64,000 nucleotides of DNA from Pontibacter diazotrophicus (GTDB lineage Bacteria; Bacteroidota; Bacteroidia; Cytophagales; Hymenobacteraceae), in NCBI RefSeq assembly GCF_003367245.1, contig NZ_QRGR01000003.1:186001-250000 (forward strand). The letters run 5' to 3'. The translations under genes were made by a program, and so were the position numbers. Within the stretch, counting starts at the first letter, position 1. Every line of letters begins with the position of its first letter. Positions 8,683 to 17,403 of the stretch are shown piece after piece. The notes under the pieces are model-generated. The model saw only the letters and a program-made list of their open reading frames with translations. It had not been told where the DNA came from and searched no databases.

Positions 8683-10008
8683 TTAAATATCCTGCTCGCC
8701 AATAGCTGCATCCTGCTTGTCAGGTCTTACTTCGTTTATTAACTTCTGGACAGCGGCATTGGCAACCATGTCATCCGACTTATGTTTCACCGTCACCATG
8801 GTAGATCGGAGCTCTTTATACTTCTCCCAGTCAAACTTGATGAGGAAGTTAGCTGCGCCCCTCACCCCGGTTTCAAACAACCGAAGCTTTTCCTCATCCG
8901 GCATACTGAAGTCAAGCCAGTCAAAGTGGTCAGTATCGAGGCAATGTACCAGGTGGCGATAGTCAGGGTTCTTTGTAATGAAATCGAAATCATGCACCTG
9001 CCGGGCTGAGTCGAAAATAGCACCCACTAAATTGGGGAACTTGCTTATTATTTTAGGCTTGTCACGGTCTGCTCCCAATTTTACACCGAAGGTAGGCGCC
9101 TCAGGTACTTTATTATTGTCGTGGAAGAGGTCGATGGGGAAGTTAGAGTTTATACCGCCATCAATAAAAAAGACCTCATCAGGAATATTACCTGTATAGC
9201 CGACTTCCCTCCATTTCTTTAACTCATTGGGGCCATAAGGAAGGTCTCTGAGCCGGAAAGGGTGAAAGAAGAAAGGAATAGACATGGAAGCGCGGACAAA
9301 ATCAGCCGGGTTTACCTGATCAGGGTCTGCCCAGTACATATCAGCCATAGCAGGGAAGTTCACCTTCGTTTGAGTCGTAATATCAGCGGCCACCAGAGCT
9401 AACCTGCCTACTGTATCTGAAGTATAGGCGCTGCCATCTCTAAGCTTTAAGTTCTCATTCCCCTGCAGCCTGAGCTGCTTTAATTTGCCCCAGGTGTCTA
9501 CTCCCCTTTCCTTGAGAAGCGCTGATAACCAATCATGAAAGTTCTGCCCCGGGTTCAACCCAAAATCATCCCGCATATTATCTATCACCTGTGCACCTTT
9601 CCAGAGAAGCTTCTTTATGCTGCTGTCTGCGGTAATAGCCTTCACAAAATCTTTGGCATCAGAGTCTCCGTCCACAAACTCTTCGAAGTTTTTATTGGCT
9701 AATATCTCCAGAATCCACTTGCTGGCCTCTTTATTTTTTGGTCCTGCAGCCGCCATCAGCATGGCATTAATAGAACCTGCAGAGGTACCGCCTAATTGTA
9801 AAAACCGTATTCCCATCTGCTCCAGCACGTATACATATCCCACCAGGGCAATGCCCAACATGCCTCCACCTTCCATTACCAGGTCCACATATTGGTGTCC
9901 TTCGTCATCAACCACATCAGAAAATGTTTTTCCTTTCACCCGCTCTCGCAGTTCAGCCAGCTCAGCCTGTACAAGGCCGTTGTTTGTAGTAAACTGTTCT
10001 ACTTTCAT
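8683..10008 (-). CDS. Patatin-like phospholipase
   Basis: A 441-residue patatin-family lipid acyl hydrolase. The catalytic Ser-Asp dyad and oxyanion loop are all visible: the glycine-rich MEGGGMLG at residues 45-52, the nucleophile elbow GGTSAG with Ser76, and the DGG motif with Asp283 (FIDGGINSN). No signal peptide or membrane segment is present, so it should act in the cytoplasm or on the inner membrane face. Family members release fatty acids from phospholipids; some bacterial ones are nucleotide-activated antiphage effectors. No cyclase or other defence gene is adjacent, so a housekeeping lipase is equally likely. It is flanked by long non-coding stretches and appears monocistronic. Confidence 0.9.
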   Translation of the reverse strand: MKVEQFTTNNGLVQAELAELRERVKGKTFSDVVDDEGHQYVDLVMEGGGMLGIALVGYVYVLEQMGIRFLQLGGTSAGSINAMLMAAAGPKNKEASKWILEILANKNFEEFVDGDSDAKDFVKAITADSSIKKLLWKGAQVIDNMRDDFGLNPGQNFHDWLSALLKERGVDTWGKLKQLRLQGNENLKLRDGSAYTSDTVGRLALVAADITTQTKVNFPAMADMYWADPDQVNPADFVRASMSIPFFFHPFRLRDLPYGPNELKKWREVGYTGNIPDEVFFIDGGINSNFPIDLFHDNNKVPEAPTFGVKLGADRDKPKIISKFPNLVGAIFDSARQVHDFDFITKNPDYRHLVHCLDTDHFDWLDFSMPDEEKLRLFETGVRGAANFLIKFDWEKYKELRSTMVTVKHKSDDMVANAAVQKLINEVRPDKQDAAIGEQDI

Positions 10009-10675
10009 TTTTTATCTTTATTGAAGGTTATAAAAAACTACTCCTAATTATCTGGCTAAGACCGCACCCTCAGCCAAGGCGACAGAAAAACAATCTTATT
10101 CAGCAGCTACCAATGCAGCACATATTATAAAGCACATTTACCGTGCAAAGCAGCAACATTAAGCCAAGAGGGTGAAGCTTTTATAAAGGACGGTTGAAAC
10201 AGCCAGCTACCATACAGGTGTACAAGCCAAGCGTATGCTTATCCGGTCTGATTCAAGCTGAAAATGATGGATGGACAGAAACAGCTTATGTTATAGTATG
10301 AGCGCAACACATCAAGGGGAAGAACCTGAGTATGAAGAGATACTTCAGGTTGACAGGAAGCTGTTCCGGGGGGCTTTCAACGTATTGCCTGCTCCCGTAT
10401 TTCACCAGGAAGGCATTCAAAGCGCAGGGTGTATACTTTGATAAAGGCCTCTCGATGCAATAAAGCACGTTTCTACTATTGACAGTGCCTGAGAAACTAT
10501 AACAAAGTGACGCAGTACCTTTGTCAATGCCTACTACTTATTAGCAGCTATATAACAGGATATATAATTTAAAATACGTCTTTTAATCCAATTGGATACA
10601 AGTTTATCACCAAATATATCTAATAATAGTGCTTGTAGGCCTACTATTAATTTGGTTGAGCTCTGTAAGCTATTT
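10009..10675. other. Long intergenic region between the amidase and patatin genes
   Basis: About 670 bases without a confident gene, upstream of the leftward patatin gene and downstream of the leftward amidase gene. It contains a 47-codon rightward frame (10298-10441) described separately. No tRNA, terminator with a T-tail or repeated element was recognised. Confidence 0.4.
10298..10441 (+). CDS. Possible small protein of 47 residues, unrecognised
   Basis: An ATG-to-TGA frame in an otherwise empty region. The peptide starts MSATHQGEEPEYEEILQ and is acidic at first, then mixed (DRKLFRGAFNVLPAPVF). No signal peptide, membrane helix or known motif is seen, and no clear ribosome site precedes it. 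It could be a real short protein, the remnant of a decayed gene, or chance. Composition looks more protein-like than the other short frames around it, which is the only support. Confidence 0.2.
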   Translation: MSATHQGEEPEYEEILQVDRKLFRGAFNVLPAPVFHQEGIQSAGCIL

Positions 10676-11491
10676 TTAGACCAGATACTTTCGCGCGACC
10701 CACCCCTCCAGGTCCATTATGCCGTGCACCACATCCAACACTTCCACAAAAGACCAGTTGCCCTCCTGCTTCAGGGATAGCACTCTGGTACCGGCAGGCA
10801 GTGGCCGGCTTAACACGCTATAGCCGGCTCCAGGGCCGGAGCGGATGTTCAAATCTGTTGAGGTGACATATTCATCAAGCGTTTCGTCCCTCCTGCCCAT
10901 GGCCCTTGCCCTAAAGCTGCTCATCGGAAAAGCTGGCCCCGGATCTGACTTGCGCAGTGGAGAAATATCCTCATGCCCCAGCACATCCTGCAGGTTATAT
11001 GCGTTCACCAGCAAAGAGGCTATATGCAGACTGACCTCCAGCTGCTGTTCCGTATATTCGTGCCAGCCAGCTACCTGATTTTCATTTTTATGTACAGCCA
11101 TCACCACATTATCGTCAGGGACAGGCCGACCATCAACCGGACATACCCATTTTGCTCCTTTCCGCACAAGCCTCCCTCCGTTTACAAGCTCAATACCTAT
11201 AGAATGCCAGTTAAGCCCGGATAAGCCTCGCCAGCTGCTTCTGCCAGCATGCCAGGTAACCACGTTGAAGGGTGCGAACTGATGGATAGCACCATCTCTA
11301 CCGATAAGCAAATGCGCCGAAGCCTGCGCATTCGGGTTCTGAAACCAGTTAACAGTAGATTGCATGGTGGTTACAGCAGTGTAATGCATCACAAGGTACT
11401 TCGGAACATATAAGCCGCTTCTATTGGGAGTATGGCTGTAAGTGATTCGGGTATTGTCCGGATCGTAGAGGACGTGATTTTTTATTTCCAT
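10676..11491 (-). CDS. N-acetylmuramoyl-L-alanine amidase (Amidase_2) with SH3 domain
   Basis: A 271-residue AmpD/AmiD-type zinc amidase that cuts the lactyl-peptide bond between MurNAc and L-Ala in peptidoglycan or its anhydro-muropeptide fragments. Zinc ligands match His36 (LVMHYTA), His173 (LGHEDISP) and Asp183 (KSDPGP); Glu101 (GIELVN) fits the catalytic Glu. After about residue 200 comes a bacterial SH3 domain (TSDLNIRSGPGAGYSVLSRPLPAGTRV split over two strands) that usually binds the cell wall. There is no signal peptide, which is unusual for a wall-binding amidase. It suggests either cytoplasmic muropeptide recycling or a phage-lysin-like origin. It ends close to a long non-coding region and seems monocistronic. 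Confidence 0.9.
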   Translation of the reverse strand: MEIKNHVLYDPDNTRITYSHTPNRSGLYVPKYLVMHYTAVTTMQSTVNWFQNPNAQASAHLLIGRDGAIHQFAPFNVVTWHAGRSSWRGLSGLNWHSIGIELVNGGRLVRKGAKWVCPVDGRPVPDDNVVMAVHKNENQVAGWHEYTEQQLEVSLHIASLLVNAYNLQDVLGHEDISPLRKSDPGPAFPMSSFRARAMGRRDETLDEYVTSTDLNIRSGPGAGYSVLSRPLPAGTRVLSLKQEGNWSFVEVLDVVHGIMDLEGWVARKYLV

Positions 11492-11816
11492 AGTAGCAGA
11501 TGTCGCGGGGTTAGGTATTGGTTCTGTTTAGCATAAAATCTTAGATTCTTGGATCAAACGGCAGGACTTCCACCTCTACCATCTATCATCAAAGCTCTAA
11601 ATCAGCCGCTTAAACTAATCTTCATAAAGGAATACTGTACTACTACTCTTCTACGTATATTATATTCTTTGTATATATAATCATATTAATTCCCTACAAA
11701 GAAGAAGTCGAAGAGATTAATCTCTTCGACTTCTTCTTTGTAGGAATCTTTTAATAACCCGTACCTGTATGCTTCAGCTGATATAGGCTATAACTCCTGT
11801 TCTTGCATCAGAAACA
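11492..11816. other. Intergenic region with a perfect 52-bp palindrome
   Basis: About 325 AT-rich bases between the leftward DUF4038 gene and the leftward amidase gene. The only structured element seen is the palindrome at 11693-11744. The amidase promoter should lie in 11492-11690; no clear box was found. Confidence 0.5.
11693..11744. repeat. Perfect 26+26 bp palindrome, possible bidirectional terminator
   Basis: Positions 11693-11718 (starting cctacaaagaagaagtcgaa) are followed without any spacer by their exact reverse complement, 11719-11744. After one mismatch the symmetry continues for one more pair. It lies about 75 bases past the stop of the DUF4038 gene, so as RNA it would make a very long hairpin and may end that transcript. 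The purine-rich left arm and pyrimidine-rich right arm give a built-in T-rich side in both directions. A dispersed palindromic repeat is the alternative. Confidence 0.8.
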
Positions 11817-13199
11817 TCAAACCTCTCTTTTCTTTGGAGCAGCATAATTCTTTTTCGCATCGTCCAGTATCAGCACCCAGTCATTGTCTGGGCCGTTGGT
11901 AGGTGGCGTAAAGACTTTAGTGCCTTCGTTTCTGAACTTCCCTATAGAGGTAGATTCTCCTGTACGCGGATCAAACCACGTGGCGTTTATTCTTTTACCA
12001 GAAATGACGCCCATGTTTACGTCTATTGGTTTACCAGCTGTGCTGTATATAAAGGCAAAGTCTTCGCTCCGCGTGGCCTGTATGCGCTCCGCTCCTGTAT
12101 AAGCTTCCCGCACCAGCTTCTGGTCTGGAACGCGCATCAGGAAAGGCCGTGATTCCATTAGAGTCCGCACATGCGTCATTTGTGTAGCTCCGGGTAAGTC
12201 AAGCGCTTCTTTCCACGATCTTCTGGGCCCGTTAATAGCATTTCGCTCCGGCGTGTACATCTGCCAGATGTCGTGGCAGCCGTAGGTGTGGCCATGAGCA
12301 CCGGCAAACAGGTCCTGATAAGCAGCGCGACGCACATCATGCGCCTCTGAATAACCTAACTCCTTTGCGTTGAAACAAACGGGATGGTCTTCGTAAATGG
12401 GCTCTCCATCCATAGTTGGCTTGGTTGGAGTTAAATTGTAATCATGCGTTATCTTCTCGTACACCTTCGCGTCACGGCAGTGGCCTGTCTGGTACATGTT
12501 AAAATCCAGCCAATTGTCGTTATGGAACCACTTAGAGGAACCAGAGCCTCCTGAAGGATGGAAGGTTATCATTACCTTCGCCGGATCACCATCCCCTGCT
12601 CCCGCTGTAATGCCTTCCGCCATGGCAGTCCATACCGCTTCATCCTGCTCGTGGCGTGGGTCGCGGTCTCCACCCATAATCCAGATGATAGGCTTGTCTT
12701 TATAGCGCCTGCCTACATACTCCCCAAAGACTTTAGCATTAGAAGTATTGAATACCTCTGGTCCTTGTCCCCAGGTGTTCTTAAACAGCTTATCACCCCA
12801 GGTGGGTAACATACCGATGGTCAAGCCCAGTTCTTCCGCCTTATTCACGATGTAGTCCACATGCTGAAAGTAGGCATCGTTTGGCTTCGTTGGGTCTTCG
12901 TTATATAGTGGCAAATCGCCGTAGGGGTTCGGGTCCCGAAGGCCATTCACCTCTGCCAGCACTACTGCCTGAATTACTGTAAAACCCTTCTCGGCCCGGT
13001 TCTTTAAATACAGGTCTGCTTCTTCGCGGTTTAGCCGATGGAACAGTTCCCAGGCTGTATCACCCAAGTAGAAGAAAGGAGTGCCGTCTGCTTTAACTAT
13101 ATAGCGCTCGTTATCGCTGACACGAAAGTGCTGCGCCGCAACAGGCAAAAAGCTTATTAAAAAAAGTGAAGCACCAAGGGTAAGTAGTTTAGAAGTCAT
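11817..13199 (-). CDS. DUF4038 glycoside hydrolase (GH140/apiosidase-like)
   Basis: A 460-residue secreted protein with a signal peptide ending VAAQH. The DUF4038 barrel begins right after it with FRVSDNERYIVKADGTPFFYLGDTAWELFHRL, the family hallmark (here split for reading: YIVKADGTPFFYLGDTAWE). Candidate catalytic acids lie in IIWIMGGDRD and MDGEPIYED. The last 90 residues match the putative collagen-binding/beta-sandwich domain that usually follows DUF4038. Characterised relatives include apiosidases acting on pectic side chains, but specificity cannot be read here. The neighbouring PQQ dehydrogenase lies 129 bases upstream in the same direction, so the two could be cotranscribed. A long hairpin follows. 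Confidence 0.85.
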   Translation of the reverse strand: MTSKLLTLGASLFLISFLPVAAQHFRVSDNERYIVKADGTPFFYLGDTAWELFHRLNREEADLYLKNRAEKGFTVIQAVVLAEVNGLRDPNPYGDLPLYNEDPTKPNDAYFQHVDYIVNKAEELGLTIGMLPTWGDKLFKNTWGQGPEVFNTSNAKVFGEYVGRRYKDKPIIWIMGGDRDPRHEQDEAVWTAMAEGITAGAGDGDPAKVMITFHPSGGSGSSKWFHNDNWLDFNMYQTGHCRDAKVYEKITHDYNLTPTKPTMDGEPIYEDHPVCFNAKELGYSEAHDVRRAAYQDLFAGAHGHTYGCHDIWQMYTPERNAINGPRRSWKEALDLPGATQMTHVRTLMESRPFLMRVPDQKLVREAYTGAERIQATRSEDFAFIYSTAGKPIDVNMGVISGKRINATWFDPRTGESTSIGKFRNEGTKVFTPPTNGPDNDWVLILDDAKKNYAAPKKREV

Positions 13200-13327
13200 A
13201 AGATGTTATGTTTGAGAATCTAGCCAGAAGAATTCCGCAGTATTACTTCACCCTTAATGTAAAGCTTTCCGGGGCAAAAGACAACAGCGTCTACTATTGC
13301 AAAAAATGCAAGGGCATCAGCTTAATT

Positions 13328-15568
13328 CTAATTTAAACTCTCAGGCAGCGCAAAGGCAACATATTCGTCACCGGAGGGACTGCCGATTTTACCTCCACCA
13401 CAGGCAATCACTACATACTGCCTGCCGTTCAGATTGTAGGTGGCAGGGGTGGCATAGCCTGCTGCAGGCAACTTCGCCTCCCAGAGCACCTTTCCTGTCT
13501 TTTTATCAAAAGCCCTTATTTTTTCGTCCTTTGTCGCGGCAATAAACACAAGGCCTCCTTTCGTAACCAATGGGCCACCGTAATTCTCTGTGCCTGTTGG
13601 TGGAATGCCTTTCCTTGTCAGCTCCTCATACTCCCCCAGCGGTACCTTCCAGAGCAGTTTGCCACTGTTCAGGTCTACTGCGTTCATCGTGCCCCAGGGA
13701 GGTTTGATGCCAGGGTAGCCGTTCTTGTCCAGGAAGCGGTGATAGCCGGTAGATACATAAGGGATATCACCGATAATGTTCTTTGTGCCTGCTATGTTAT
13801 CGGCCTCGGCACCGCCAACTTCCTTTGCCAGTTCCAGTTTGGCGTGGGCTTCCTTATCTTCTGTGTTCAGCAGAAAGGCAATCAGAGCGACCCGTTCATT
13901 TTCGGGTATCTGCCTGAAAGCCGGCATCATATTGCGGCCGGACGCAATGATGCTGTTTACCTGCTCCTCATTCATGCGCTTGTTCAAAGCTGATAAATCC
14001 GGAATGGAGGTGCCGTTTCCTTTCAACTCAGTTCCATGGCAGGAGATGCAATACTTGTTGTACACAGTTTTACCAATGCCCTTCACGGAAAGATCTTCAC
14101 CGGCTTCTTTGGGCACATCCATCATGGTGAGTATCCAGGGCAGTTCGCTGCTGTTAACATACATAATACCAGATTCCGGGTCTACGGCAGCACCACCCCA
14201 CTCCCCTCCACCATCATAGCCAGGGAAAATCCAACTGCCCTCTTTACTTGGAGGATAAAACATCTCCTTGTGCTGCACCTGTCTGTACTTTTCCAGCATT
14301 TGCTGATGCGTTTCCGGTGTCAGGTCAGACACATCCTCTTCCTCAAACTTATGACGGGCAAATGGTTCTGGCAGTGTGGGAATGGGCTGGGTTGGCCACA
14401 CTTTTTCACCGGGCAAACCATGGGTTGGCACAGGCTTTTCTTCAATAGGAAAAATGGGTTCGCCGGTATCCCTATTGAACATAAATATATAACCGTGCTT
14501 GGTAATCTGAGCAACGGCATCTATTTTCTTACCGTCCTTGTTAATTGTCACCAGGTTCGGGTTGGCAGGCAGATCGCGGTCCCACAAATCGTGGTGCACC
14601 ACCTGGTAATGCCAGATGTAATTTCCGGTAGCGGCATCCAGGGCAAGCAGGCTATTGGCAAATAAATTCTGACCTTTGCGCACGCCGCCATAAAAGTCGG
14701 GGCCGGCCGTACCGGTAGGCACATACACAATGCCCCGCTCCTCATCAAGCGACATACCCGCCCAACTGTTCGCTCCGCCTATTTTTTGCCAGGCATCCGG
14801 GTCATCCCAGGTGTCATACCCTTTCTCTCCCGGATGGGGAATGGTATGGAAGATCCACCGGCGCTCACCGGTGCGTACATCAAAAGCCCGGATATGGCCG
14901 GGTGCGGCATCACCATCTTCGGTAACACGCATGCCCATTATGAGCAAATCTTTGTATATGACACCGGGTGTAGTGCCCGCAATGTAGGCATCCTCTGTTC
15001 CTTCCCTGTCCAGACCTGCTGCCAAATCTATGGAGCCACCTTTGCCAAAGCTTTCAATGAGTGTTCCATCTGCAGCATTAACCGCAAAAAGTCTGGGGCC
15101 TACACTATACAGTATCCGTTTTTCATTTCCTTCGGCACTCTCCCAATACACTACGCCCCGGTTTACCTGGTGAAACCAAGCCATATCACCGTCCGGGTTG
15201 CTTCCTGCATGTGCCGGATCGAACAGCCATTTTTGCTCACCTGTTGCAGCATCAAGGGCAAACAGCTTCAGGTAGGGCGATGTGCCATATAGCACACCAT
15301 CCACCATAATAGGGTTACACTGAATCTGAGAGTGATTTTTTGGATCTTTGTCGCCCGTACTGTAGCGCCAGGCTATCTCTAATTGGTTGATATTCTCTGG
15401 CGTAATCTGCTCGTTTGAAGAATAGCGGTTTCCTGCTTTGCTGCCGGCATACGTGGGCCAACCGCTGAGAACCTCCTGCTCCTCTTGTTTTATTGCAGGT
15501 TGCGTTGCACAGGAATAGGACAGTGCTCCGGCGAGGGGCAAAACAACCCATAAAAGCTTTTTTCTCAT
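13328..15568 (-). CDS. PQQ-dependent dehydrogenase with inserted cytochrome c domain
   Basis: A 746-residue periplasmic quinoprotein dehydrogenase. A lipoprotein signal ends in LSYSC. The eight-bladed PQQ propeller follows, with repeats such as LFALDAATGEQKWLFDP and the conserved HHDLWDRD motif near residue 330. A class I cytochrome c domain is inserted near residues 490-570, with heme site CISCH and axial Met in NMMPAF, before the final propeller blades (VDLNSGKLLWKVPLG, RAFDKKTGKVLWEAKLP). Such enzymes oxidise sugars or alcohols and pass electrons through the heme to the respiratory chain. Substrate is not readable. No pqq synthesis genes are nearby, so the cofactor must be made elsewhere or scavenged. 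Confidence 0.92.
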   Translation of the reverse strand: MRKKLLWVVLPLAGALSYSCATQPAIKQEEQEVLSGWPTYAGSKAGNRYSSNEQITPENINQLEIAWRYSTGDKDPKNHSQIQCNPIMVDGVLYGTSPYLKLFALDAATGEQKWLFDPAHAGSNPDGDMAWFHQVNRGVVYWESAEGNEKRILYSVGPRLFAVNAADGTLIESFGKGGSIDLAAGLDREGTEDAYIAGTTPGVIYKDLLIMGMRVTEDGDAAPGHIRAFDVRTGERRWIFHTIPHPGEKGYDTWDDPDAWQKIGGANSWAGMSLDEERGIVYVPTGTAGPDFYGGVRKGQNLFANSLLALDAATGNYIWHYQVVHHDLWDRDLPANPNLVTINKDGKKIDAVAQITKHGYIFMFNRDTGEPIFPIEEKPVPTHGLPGEKVWPTQPIPTLPEPFARHKFEEEDVSDLTPETHQQMLEKYRQVQHKEMFYPPSKEGSWIFPGYDGGGEWGGAAVDPESGIMYVNSSELPWILTMMDVPKEAGEDLSVKGIGKTVYNKYCISCHGTELKGNGTSIPDLSALNKRMNEEQVNSIIASGRNMMPAFRQIPENERVALIAFLLNTEDKEAHAKLELAKEVGGAEADNIAGTKNIIGDIPYVSTGYHRFLDKNGYPGIKPPWGTMNAVDLNSGKLLWKVPLGEYEELTRKGIPPTGTENYGGPLVTKGGLVFIAATKDEKIRAFDKKTGKVLWEAKLPAAGYATPATYNLNGRQYVVIACGGGKIGSPSGDEYVAFALPESLN

Positions 15569-15994
15569 TTTTTAGCTGATGAAGAAGCCACTCCATATCG
15601 GAGAGTGTGTTCCCTTCTATTGATTGGCTATCGTCTTTGAAATCAGGATCAATATAGTAAAACAACACAGGATTCCCCACTGTAAGTAAAAGTATCAGGC
15701 GTAGGGCTGATCTGGCTTTATGGTTTGGCAAAAAGATTTCTTGAGAGGTCGTCGCTTATTGAGGGAAGGAGTTGTTTCAGCAGAGTTTTTCTTATATTCT
15801 ACTATTTCTACTATGTTCGCTGGTATCAGTGAAGCTTGCTGCTGATACCACTCGTCAGTTAAACCAAAGCTATACGCTATGAGCTGATGCATGATGTAGT
15901 TATGTAGGCTTGGAAAGGTGTAGCAATGGCGAGCGCAGTTCTTTCTGAGTAGAAAATGGTATGGTGTTAAAACATTTGAGTGTGAATAGAGAAG
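15569..15994. other. Intergenic region upstream of the PQQ dehydrogenase
   Basis: About 425 bases between the DUF1206 stop and the dehydrogenase start, both leftward. A leftward 65-codon frame at 15695-15892 (MHQLIAYSFGLTDEWYQQQ...) is possible but has no recognisable domain, signal peptide or ribosome site and is not called as a gene. No repeats were seen. Confidence 0.35.
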
Positions 15995-16813
15995 CTAATC
16001 ATATTCTTTTTTGAACTGATGAAAGGAACCGAACACGAACATGAAAATGCCATAGGCAATTGTTCCGCCGGCAACAAGTATAAAAGCGATATCTCCTAAA
16101 ACACTACCGCCAGCGCCGATAAAATCAAAAGCGGTGTCCGTGTCTCCAATTTCCTGGGGATCTATTTGTATGGCCGCTTTGATAAAAAAGTAACCCAGCA
16201 CTAACAAGAGAATGCCTCGGGCACAAAAGCCAGCCCACGCCAAGGCATGTACAGCTTTCGCCCAGCCTTCCGAAAACTCATCCATATGTATCCGCTGGGT
16301 ATAGTCACCCTTCGCCACGTAATAGAATTCCGTTATCCCTGCCAAAGCAGTCATCAGGCCTGACAAACCTACCAGCCAACGGCCTCCTGCCCAAGTAAAA
16401 ACCTCTGCTATAAATAGCTGTGTCTCCTGCTCATTACCACTACTATTGCCTGACATGATTTGAATCGTGGTATAGGCTACCAGACCATAGCCAAAGCCGC
16501 TCAGGGCAATGCCTGTTCGCTTTGCCAAGCCGGAATAGTCTCCTCCCATTTCATAAGGGTCTGTTACAGCCTCAAACACACGCCATACAATATACCCCCC
16601 AAGTCCTATAATCAGGATCCATAACAGCACCTCTCCTAAAGGCAAATCCATTATTATCTCGACCATGCGTGCTTCATCAGCAGCAGCTTTGGACATTTTC
16701 AGAAAGGACAAAATGGCTATAACCCCCACTATAAGATACACCATGCCGATAGAGAAACATCCATAACGGGCAAGCAGATGAACAATGTATTTGTGTCTTT
16801 CTTTTACAGCCAT
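15995..16813 (-). CDS. DUF1206 membrane protein
   Basis: A 272-residue integral membrane protein with about six transmembrane helices arranged as three repeated two-helix units. Each begins with an Arg/Gly-rich helix start (ARYGCFSIGMVYLIVG, KRTGIALSGFGYGLVAY, AWAGFCARGILLLVLGY), which is the DUF1206 pattern. No catalytic motif is visible and the family has no established role. The protein is monocistronic and divergent from the small hypothetical gene at 17036. Function unknown; topology confident. Confidence 0.85.
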   Translation of the reverse strand: MAVKERHKYIVHLLARYGCFSIGMVYLIVGVIAILSFLKMSKAAADEARMVEIIMDLPLGEVLLWILIIGLGGYIVWRVFEAVTDPYEMGGDYSGLAKRTGIALSGFGYGLVAYTTIQIMSGNSSGNEQETQLFIAEVFTWAGGRWLVGLSGLMTALAGITEFYYVAKGDYTQRIHMDEFSEGWAKAVHALAWAGFCARGILLLVLGYFFIKAAIQIDPQEIGDTDTAFDFIGAGGSVLGDIAFILVAGGTIAYGIFMFVFGSFHQFKKEYD

Positions 16814-17035
16814 GTGAGTGCATTACGAAGCATTTTGTGCTTTTGCTTCGTTAAAATATTATCTACAAACTTACACCGGCAGGGTGAGCCGTTATGTTTA
16901 TTTATTTCTCCGCAAAGGATTTTCCTTACGTATACAAAGCTTTTCAGGCCTTTGATGCAGCTGTACGTAGTTTTACGTACTAACAGAGCATTTTCTACCT
17001 ACTTTATCTAAAATCGATAATACTAAATTTCACAT

Positions 17036-17365
17036 ATGCCAACAAACGGAAACACAAATGAATGGGACGATGAAAAATACAATCTCCTGAATGCGCACTT
17101 TCGCCAGAAGATAAATGAACTGCTGCGTTCAGACCCTTACCTGCAGCAGGCAGTGAGCGAGGGAAAGGAGCTACAACTCGGGGAACTTATAGACAGGATG
17201 ACGGCACAGGACAAAAAGCTTTGGATAGAGTTTATGAGGCTAGACCGGCTGAAACTGGAAATGGACATGAAAGACCATCTGGAAGGGAGAGGCACTCCCT
17301 ATAATGCGCAAAACGGCTTTGGGAACAGCACAGGCAGTATTAGCGATGAGGAGCAGCCCTGGTAA
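17036..17365 (+). CDS. Small conserved-looking hypothetical protein
   Basis: A 109-residue soluble, highly charged and mostly alpha-helical protein (NAHFRQKINELLRSDPYLQQ, QDKKLWIEFMRLDRLKLEM). A flexible Gly/Ser/Asn-rich tail ends in EEQPW. No signal peptide, membrane segment or known motif. It ends 38 bases before the kptA start on the same strand, so the two are likely cotranscribed, which is the only functional hint. I do not recognise the family. Confidence 0.65.
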   Translation: MPTNGNTNEWDDEKYNLLNAHFRQKINELLRSDPYLQQAVSEGKELQLGELIDRMTAQDKKLWIEFMRLDRLKLEMDMKDHLEGRGTPYNAQNGFGNSTGSISDEEQPW

Positions 17366-17403
17366 AACAGGCTGATAAGAAGAACAGTGCTTTGTGTATT
17401 CTA

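Noticed and set aside
10286-10468. Leftward 60-codon frame (Cys/Leu-rich)
   Set aside because: Appears to be the shadow of the rightward 47-codon frame and of a low-complexity stretch; no motif seen.
8683-11491. Patatin plus amidase as a CBASS or phage-defence unit
   Set aside because: No CD-NTase, sensor or regulator is next to them; the class III cyclase at 18782 is a different family and over 7 kb away.
15695-15892. 65-codon leftward frame upstream of the PQQ dehydrogenase
   Set aside because: No signal peptide, domain or ribosome site, and the tail of the frame is basic and low in protein-like periodicity. It remains possible but unsupported.
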